Shown piece after piece: positions 59,787 to 64,000 of a stretch of 64,000 bases of DNA (the stretch's first letter is position 1; each line of letters starts with the position of its first letter). Both the position numbers and the translations under genes were made by a program. Location: positions 124,001 through 188,000 of the forward strand of contig JACAAZ010000010.1 of assembly GCA_013376995.1 (NCBI GenBank). The letters are read 5' to 3'. The DNA comes from Bacteroidota bacterium (GTDB lineage: Bacteria > Bacteroidota > Bacteroidia > Bacteroidales > UBA4417). Below the pieces are notes generated by a model. That model did not search any database and was not told where the DNA came from. It worked only from the letters and a program-made list of their open reading frames with translations.

Positions 59787-60507
59787 GATGCTAAATAACC
59801 CAATGTGCCCTGACGAAAACGAATTGGCAAAGTTTATTGAAGGCAATTTGACTGGACATCGATTGACTCGGATAAAAGAACATCTTGATTCATGCAGTCT
59901 ATGTAATGATATGGTAAAACTAGCCATGGAATTTGATGTAGTGATTGAGGAACAGAATAACCTGCTCATGGAAGACCCAGCCTCTCAAAAGATTGCAGCG
60001 CTAAGTAAGCGGAATCTTTGTGTTTTACATGCTGAGATGTACATTCTTCAATTATTCAAATTCAAGGTTGACTTGATCACATTGCTGGAATTATCCGATA
60101 AATATGGTTGGCTTTCTAAGGGAGGGGTACAATTTAAGAATATTGGCAAATTGTTGGAATTCTTTGGTTTTAAAGTAGAACGAAAGACAAATGCCCTTCC
60201 AAAAGATATTAATGAAGCAATTGAACAAGGCTACAAGATTATAGTAGGTGTTGATAAAGGAGAATTATTCTTACATTCAAAACTTGAACGAATTTACGAA
60301 ATCATAGAAGACTGGATTGAAAAGAGACCAGATCATGCATTAATTGTCACAGGGGTTCAAATGAAAGCAGATTCAGCTGATAGTGTAAGTGTCATCAATT
60401 TTGAAAATGAGCAGCCTGTTAACTACATAATTCCATTTTCTCAATTTATGGATGCCTGGAAGGATTCGGATAATTACATGGTAATGATAAGAGAAGGAAC
60501 TATTTGA
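59779..60507 (+). CDS. Anti-sigma zinc finger fused to a C39/papain-like peptidase domain
   Basis: 242 residues, no transmembrane segment, so cytoplasmic. Residues 8-52 form a zf-HC2 anti-sigma finger with C10, H35, C39 and C42 (HLDSCSLC, HX3CX2C). Residues about 75-240 read as a C39-like papain-fold domain: candidate nucleophile C81 (NLCVLHAEMYIL), GVQFKNIGKLLEFFGFKVE, a GYKIIVGVD strand, candidate His H186 (DHALIVTGV) and a terminal PFSQFMDAWKDSDNYMVMI. These are the spacings of Peptidase_C39_2 proteins. Zinc-finger anti-sigmas usually end in a membrane helix; replacement by a protease-like domain is unusual. The gene overlaps the sigma gene by 8 bp (translational coupling). It probably holds the sigma until a signal, perhaps proteolytic, releases it. 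Confidence 0.75.
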   Translation: MDKMLNNPMCPDENELAKFIEGNLTGHRLTRIKEHLDSCSLCNDMVKLAMEFDVVIEEQNNLLMEDPASQKIAALSKRNLCVLHAEMYILQLFKFKVDLITLLELSDKYGWLSKGGVQFKNIGKLLEFFGFKVERKTNALPKDINEAIEQGYKIIVGVDKGELFLHSKLERIYEIIEDWIEKRPDHALIVTGVQMKADSADSVSVINFENEQPVNYIIPFSQFMDAWKDSDNYMVMIREGTI

Positions 60508-60751
60508 AAAACTAGTAACAGTTTCCTGGCGTCGTCAGCACACTTGTATACTGAAAAAGAATAGGTAGAATTGATTATTAGTCGTAAAAAAGCAAATTTC
60601 AGAGCATTGAGTTTGAAGTTACAGTAGAACTATTCATCCATTGTTAATGAAAACTCAGGAAGCCGTAAATGTATATCCTTTTTTTCAGAGGATAGTGAAT
60701 CTATCGGCATAGTTAGTATGATTGGAGCAATAAACCAAATGACAAGATATT

Positions 60752-62494
60752 ATGAAAAGAGACATTTTTATTAGCTATTCAAATAAGGACCGGAATATTG
60801 CTTTTGAGTTATGCACATACCTTGAAAATTACGGATTGAATTGCTGGATTGCACCGAGAGATGTTAAAGCCGGAAATAATTTTGGGGCTGAGATTGTATC
60901 TGCGATTAAATCCCAGGAAATGTTTCTATTAATATTATCCACGAATTCAAATAATTCTAAACATGTAGCCAGTGAAGTTGATTGTGCTTTCAGCAATAAT
61001 AAAATCATAATCACATTTAAGATTGGCAACTTCGATATTAGCGATACCCTGGGATACTATCTGAATAGTTTGCATTGGTTAAATGCTGGTGAAAAATACC
61101 AGGATTCTTTTAATGCACTTCTGCAGAATTGCAGGAAGGTGATAATATATGATGGACCTGAAAGTAGCACTGGTACTATTCTGCATTTTGCAGATACAAA
61201 AACTATTATTCTTAAAATTGATAATAAAGAATTCAAAATTTCAAATTCTTTTGCAGAATTTCAATCACTTTTGACGGATCATCATGTTGAACTTTTTTCG
61301 TATAATAATGTGGTATATAATATTGGTGAATTAAATGACTATACATTAGGACTGCTTACAGGTACAATTAGCTATAATCAATTTCTTACACGATCCTTAA
61401 TTGAAAGTACTAAAAATGACTGCCTTGCTTCTAAGCGATTTGGCGAAAAGGTTGAAAATATTAAATCCTGGGAAGAAGAAACCAGAATTAGTGATAAGGC
61501 TAAGGAAATCATTGCCTATAGTTTTGCCGGAATCATTGGAAAAGAACTGGGTAAGCTTATGGCAATCGGGAAGGAAGATTATTCAGTCGTTAAGCCGCAA
61601 AAATACGTTGAGAAATGCGTAAGTATAGTTAAACGAACGTTAGACCTGGTCAATTACGCTCTGCTGTCTATATTATGGGACTCTTCCCAGGATAAAGAAA
61701 TTATTTTTAGTGAACACGAAAGAAAGGTATTAACTCAAAAATTTGATTCACCCTTCGAACCTGATATGCTGGAACAAATCGAACTTCTATATATGTTGAC
61801 GGATATATTCGAGAATCCAAAAAATAATTTGCTCCTTCCTATTCCTGAACTTGAAAGAATATATAAGGCTGAGGAAGACAAAGCCTCATTGAAAAATGTT
61901 TGTCAAAAGATACATAACTTTCAGAATAAAAAATATAATGTTATAGACTGCTGGAAAGCCGAGGAGATTGTAGCAGATTTCTTTAAATATTTTAGTTTTC
62001 TGACTTCGTATCAAATGGCATCAATAAAAAAGATTGGTTACAGGCAAATCAAAAATTATAAACCAGGATTCGTTCACAGATATATTGCTTTGGGTATTGA
62101 TAATAAAGCTAATGTCGATGCTGAAAAAGTTGATTACGAAGAAAATGCAACCTATAGTGATTCAGTACTGCTGTTCAAAGGAGATGATTTCAGAAAGAGC
62201 ATCAATCTTTTCCCATTTATCCTGGACTATAATGCCATTACGCTGGAACAAGGATCAAAGATCTGTTTCTACAGATCATTACCAGTTGAAAGAGATACCC
62301 TGGAATATCTTTTTATAGATGATAACAACATTATTCAATTTGAAAAGAAAGGATTCCCGGATGATAACAGGAACATAAATGAACTATTGTTAAATGAAGA
62401 GAATTTGAGAATCCTCAATATTCAATGTTGTGTTGATAGATTCTTTGAAGCCAGGCGATCTATATTAAAAGAAATTGATTTTAATGACTTGTAA
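60752..62494 (+). CDS. TIR-domain protein with large unrecognised C-terminal region
   Basis: 580 residues. The TIR domain (1-130) shows box 1 DIFISYSNKDR, the CWIAPRDVKAGNNFGAEIVS loop and SNNSKHVASEVDCAF, in which E75 occupies the place of the catalytic glutamate of NAD-cleaving TIRs. TIR domains with this loop are common in bacterial defence and signalling proteins. Residues about 140-200 form a small beta-rich segment (ILKIDNKEFKIS, VELFSYNNVVYNIGEL) and about 200-580 is mostly helical with no family I recognise. The STAND NTPase starts 14 bp after its stop, so the two are almost surely co-expressed. Likely effector of the system; NADase activity is predicted, not shown. Confidence 0.88.
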   Translation: MKRDIFISYSNKDRNIAFELCTYLENYGLNCWIAPRDVKAGNNFGAEIVSAIKSQEMFLLILSTNSNNSKHVASEVDCAFSNNKIIITFKIGNFDISDTLGYYLNSLHWLNAGEKYQDSFNALLQNCRKVIIYDGPESSTGTILHFADTKTIILKIDNKEFKISNSFAEFQSLLTDHHVELFSYNNVVYNIGELNDYTLGLLTGTISYNQFLTRSLIESTKNDCLASKRFGEKVENIKSWEEETRISDKAKEIIAYSFAGIIGKELGKLMAIGKEDYSVVKPQKYVEKCVSIVKRTLDLVNYALLSILWDSSQDKEIIFSEHERKVLTQKFDSPFEPDMLEQIELLYMLTDIFENPKNNLLLPIPELERIYKAEEDKASLKNVCQKIHNFQNKKYNVIDCWKAEEIVADFFKYFSFLTSYQMASIKKIGYRQIKNYKPGFVHRYIALGIDNKANVDAEKVDYEENATYSDSVLLFKGDDFRKSINLFPFILDYNAITLEQGSKICFYRSLPVERDTLEYLFIDDNNIIQFEKKGFPDDNRNINELLLNEENLRILNIQCCVDRFFEARRSILKEIDFNDL

Positions 62495-62508
62495 TAATAT
62501 AGTAAGAA

Positions 62509-64000
62509 ATGCAAAAAATATATCCTTTCAAATTTCTTGATGCTTACACGCTGGATGACAGTCAATTGTTCTTTGGAAGAAACGAAGAGGTTGAAGCCTT
62601 ATACAATATGGTCTTCCAATCCGATCTTTTGCTTGTATACGGGGCTTCTGGAACAGGCAAGACAAGTTTGATCCAATGTGGCCTGGCTTCAAAATTTGCA
62701 ACTCATGAGTGGTTGCCTCTATTTATCAGGAGAGGAACTGACATAAATCAGTCATTCGAAAAAGTTTTGATTGAAAATGGAGGTGACATTGAATCAGACA
62801 GCCAGGATCTGGACTGGCTTGACCAGGACTGGACATCTGAGGTGGAAAATATCCAGAGCAACTTATCATCCCTGGCAAAGTTATTCCGGTCAATTTATCT
62901 GAAAAGTTTTAAACCTATTTATCTCATTTTTGATCAGTTCGAAGAATTATACATATTGGGATCTAAGCAGGAGCAACAGAAATTCTTTCAGACCATTAAA
63001 GAGATCCTACAAATCGAACAACCTGTTAAGGTTATTTTTTCTGTCAGGGAGGAGTATTTAGGTCACTTGTATGAGTTTGAGAGACGAGTTCCAGAACTGT
63101 TGCGCAAAAAGCTCAGGGTAGAATCAATGACGTTTGAAAAAATCAATGATATAATACAAGGAATTGGAAACTTAAAGCAAAGTATTGTAAAACTGGAAAA
63201 TGGATGTGAGGAAGAGTTTTGTGTGAAGGTTTTTCAAAAGATCAAAGGAAGCGAAAATAAAATAAGTATAGAACTACCCTATTTGCAGGTGTTCCTTGAT
63301 AAACTCTATCTCGACATTACAGGTGATGAAAAGAGGGAAACTGAAGCAGTTTTTAATGTAGAATCATTAAATAAACTTGGAGATATTGGCGACGTTCTCC
63401 AGGATTTTCTGGATGAGCAGGTTTCTTCAGCTGCCAGAGAGTTTAATTTTGAAAGAGAGGTAATTTGGAAAATTCTTTCATCGTTTGTAACCCTCGATGG
63501 GACTAAAGAGCCTTTATCAATTAATGAAATTTATAGTCGGTTGTCGGATATCAATCAATCAATAATATTTAATGCCATTCAGTACTTTGAGAACAGGAGG
63601 ATTATTCGTTTTTCGGAAAAAGAGCAGATGTTTGAAATTGCCCACGATTCTCTGGCAAACCAGATAAGCACCAGGCGAAGCAATGAGGAGATTGCAGTTT
63701 TGGAAGTATCGAGACTAATCAAATACCAAAGTAATTTAAAAGACAATGCAAGAGAACTTCTGTCTGCAAAACAACTTGCATTTATTGAGCCTTATCTTAC
63801 ACATTTACAATTAACGATTACAGAGAAAGAACTGATTGAACAAAGTTATATCGCAGCTGAAAAAGAAAGAAAACAAACCAGGAAAAGGCACAGGCGAATT
63901 CAGATGATTTACGTAGGTGCATCTGTTATATCCCTGTTTTTTGGGATGTATGCACTCTTCCAGAAAAGGGAAGCCGATCAAAATTACCTCGAACTGCGCA
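62509..64000 (+). CDS. STAND-type NTPase with transmembrane segment (partial, runs off window)
   Basis: First 497 residues of a longer protein; the frame is open to the window end. The start MQKIYPFKFLDAYTLDDSQL then FFGRNEE is typical of nSTAND1 (novel STAND) NTPases. Walker A GASGTGKTS (45-53), Walker B IYLIFDQFEEL (137-147) and a sensor-like FSVREEYL (177-184) are intact, followed by a winged-helix-like region ending in IAHDSLANQIS (about 380-390). A coiled stretch leads to a transmembrane helix at about 464-484 (IQMIYVGASVISLFFGMYAL), after which such proteins often carry WD40 or TPR sensors; that part is outside the window. Likely the sensor and switch for the upstream TIR protein. Confidence 0.9.
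   Translation, partial: MQKIYPFKFLDAYTLDDSQLFFGRNEEVEALYNMVFQSDLLLVYGASGTGKTSLIQCGLASKFATHEWLPLFIRRGTDINQSFEKVLIENGGDIESDSQDLDWLDQDWTSEVENIQSNLSSLAKLFRSIYLKSFKPIYLIFDQFEELYILGSKQEQQKFFQTIKEILQIEQPVKVIFSVREEYLGHLYEFERRVPELLRKKLRVESMTFEKINDIIQGIGNLKQSIVKLENGCEEEFCVKVFQKIKGSENKISIELPYLQVFLDKLYLDITGDEKRETEAVFNVESLNKLGDIGDVLQDFLDEQVSSAAREFNFEREVIWKILSSFVTLDGTKEPLSINEIYSRLSDINQSIIFNAIQYFENRRIIRFSEKEQMFEIAHDSLANQISTRRSNEEIAVLEVSRLIKYQSNLKDNARELLSAKQLAFIEPYLTHLQLTITEKELIEQSYIAAEKERKQTRKRHRRIQMIYVGASVISLFFGMYALFQKREADQNYLELR

Noticed and set aside
60674-60694. Inverted repeat TATCCT...AGGATA before the TIR gene
   Set aside because: Only six base pairs with a 9-base gap in AT-rich DNA; could be an operator but expected by chance.

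Overview
This window looks like chromosomal DNA of a Bacteroidota species, probably a free-living or environmental relative of the Bacteroidales. The signs are type IX secretion (T9SS) C-terminal sorting domains, CarboxypepD-reg/TonB receptors, a PorV/PorQ-like protein, an S46 dipeptidyl-peptidase, Bacteroidota-style lipoproteins, TAnnTTTG promoter boxes and an almost complete lack of strong Shine-Dalgarno sequences. No rRNA, tRNA, CRISPR array or intact insertion sequence was seen. Most of the window is housekeeping or cell-surface genes; the last ~5 kb is AT-richer and looks like an accessory conflict island.

Region by region: (1) 1-5.7 kb is a methyl-cycle locus. It holds metH, preceded by a SAM-I riboswitch, and a divergent ahcY. 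(2) 5.8-16.2 kb has two small lipoproteins, then a three-gene surface operon: TonB-type receptor, 1440-residue T9SS cargo and PorV-like barrel. (3) 16.2-24.3 kb has greA-HIT, purF, a GNAT acetyltransferase, a secreted adhesin-like protein, a membrane metallophosphoesterase and an M14 peptidase. (4) 24.5-38.3 kb has a large multidomain T9SS protein, an orphan multi-PAS histidine kinase, an outer-membrane barrel receptor, phosphofructokinase, an Asp-box secreted protein and a TetR-like regulator. (5) 38.3-48.2 kb has an S46 peptidase of the DPP7 type, typA/bipA, a di-heme peroxidase lipoprotein and a polyamine locus: a deoxyhypusine-synthase-like gene converging on agmatinase and arginine decarboxylase. 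(6) 48.5-58.0 kb has an M28 peptidase/glutaminyl-cyclase-like lipoprotein, a DUF1579-like secreted protein, a dienelactone hydrolase, era, a FISUMP-type secreted protein, a PlsC-ACP-acyl-ligase fusion and a UMF1-family MFS transporter.

(7) 58.7-64.0 kb is the most interesting part. An ECF-like sigma factor overlaps by 8 bp a soluble protein that joins an anti-sigma zinc finger to a C39/papain-like peptidase domain. It is followed by a TIR-domain protein with a large unrecognised C-terminal region and, 14 bp later, by a STAND-type NTPase with a transmembrane segment that runs off the window. The proposed reading is a self-regulated conflict or cell-suicide system: the STAND protein senses, TIR acts as effector, and the sigma/protease-anti-sigma pair controls expression. 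This is inferred from domains and layout only.

Non-coding structure is also notable. Two loci about 12 kb apart (34.4 kb and 46.5 kb) carry the same family of 11-bp tandem units arranged as two opposing arms, able to fold into very long imperfect hairpins. A 16-bp palindrome recurs in intergenic DNA and sits inside one of these arrays. Several clear stem-loop terminators separate the transcription units.
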